A stretch of 6,233 nucleotides of DNA from positions 1-6,233 of the forward strand of contig JAGMDP010000096.1 of the NCBI GenBank assembly GCA_023128635.1. Direction: 5' to 3'. The notes under the pieces are model-generated. The model saw nothing but the letters and a program-made list of their open reading frames with translations, ran no database searches and was not told the origin of the DNA. This DNA comes from Candidatus Heimdallarchaeota archaeon. GTDB taxonomy: Archaea; Asgardarchaeota; Heimdallarchaeia; JABLTI01. The position numbers and the translations under genes are program-made. Below are positions 6,012 through 6,233 of the stretch, piece by piece (position 1 is the stretch's first letter; each line of letters begins with the position of its first letter).

Positions 6012-6233
6012 ATGTGCGAACTTACAAAATTTGAAAATATCTCAGATATGAGAAAAAAAGTACTCGTCTGTGCAGATGGTAAAAAAATCGGGCATATAAG
6101 TGACATAATATTTGATAAAAAACTCAATATTAAATCATTCATTATTGCAGGTAGCTTCTGGGAAGAATTCAGGGAATCATTAGGAATCATAGATGATATT
6201 GATCCGGTAGTTCCCGTTGATCATATACTAGAA
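6012..6233 (+). CDS. PRC-barrel protein (paralogue B), partial (3' end beyond window)
   Basis: 74 codons are visible and open to the right edge. The protein starts MCELTKFENISDMRKK and continues with DGKKIGHISDIIFD, KSFIIAGSFWEEFRES and DDIDPVVPVDHILE. It aligns without gaps to residues 3-76 of the PRC-barrel protein at 4275, with about 38 of 74 positions identical by hand count. It is therefore a paralogue and probably also a two-repeat protein of about 230 residues. ATG 6012 is chosen because the MCE start matches the other copy. An in-frame ATG at 5979 would add 11 unmatched residues, and TTG at 6006 is also possible. No ribosome binding site is evident. The gene is divergent from scpB. 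Function unknown; PRC-type contacts with a partner protein are the family expectation. Confidence 0.85.
   Translation, partial: MCELTKFENISDMRKKVLVCADGKKIGHISDIIFDKKLNIKSFIIAGSFWEEFRESLGIIDDIDPVVPVDHILE

Noticed and set aside
5942..6190. Minus-strand open frame of 82 codons
   Set aside because: It lies opposite the second PRC-barrel gene, whose protein aligns without gaps to its paralogue.

Overview
The window looks like a chromosomal segment of a low-GC archaeon. Several signs support this. BRE/TATA-type promoter elements sit about 25-30 bases ahead of the expected transcript starts. Genes with GGTG/GGAG ribosome binding sites are mixed with at least one gene that looks leaderless (scpB). 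The secretion ATPase closely resembles the archaeal ArlI (FlaI) family, and there are PRC-barrel proteins and T-tract terminators. An Asgard or other uncultivated lineage is compatible, but nothing here proves the phylum. Stop codons TAA, TAG and TGA all appear as terminators, so the code looks standard. I saw no IS element, CRISPR array, tRNA or rRNA, and no stretch longer than about 220 bases lacks a gene.

Left part, minus strand (1-1818): a two-gene operon. The first gene is a single-pass, pilin-like or ArlG-like surface protein (1327-1818). The second is a type II/IV secretion ATPase of the ArlI/TadA/VirB11 class (start at 1306), which runs off the left edge after 435 codons. It suggests a pilus or archaellum-like machine in which the ATPase energises assembly of an extracytoplasmic filament. 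A perfect 7-bp inverted repeat lies in the upstream region and may be an operator.

Middle, minus strand (2037-4076): sucC-sucD, the beta and alpha subunits of succinyl-CoA synthetase. Both are full length with the expected catalytic residues. sucC uses a TTG start behind a strong GGAG site. A hairpin followed by T-tracts closes the operon and separates it from the pilin operon.

Right part (4227-6233): two plus-strand PRC-barrel genes flank scpB, which lies on the minus strand. The first (4275-4973) holds two PRC-like repeats. The second (from 6012) is cut by the window edge and is about 51% identical to the first, without gaps, over its 74 visible residues. scpB encodes the kleisin-associated ScpB subunit of the SMC complex and carries a long, very acidic C-terminal tail. 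The first PRC gene and scpB converge on a shared hairpin terminator; scpB and the second PRC gene diverge from a 202-base intergenic region. Because PRC-barrel proteins (CdvA, and CdpB with SepF) act in archaeal cell division, this cluster is the most interesting part of the window. A link between these PRC proteins and chromosome segregation or division is inference from position and family only.
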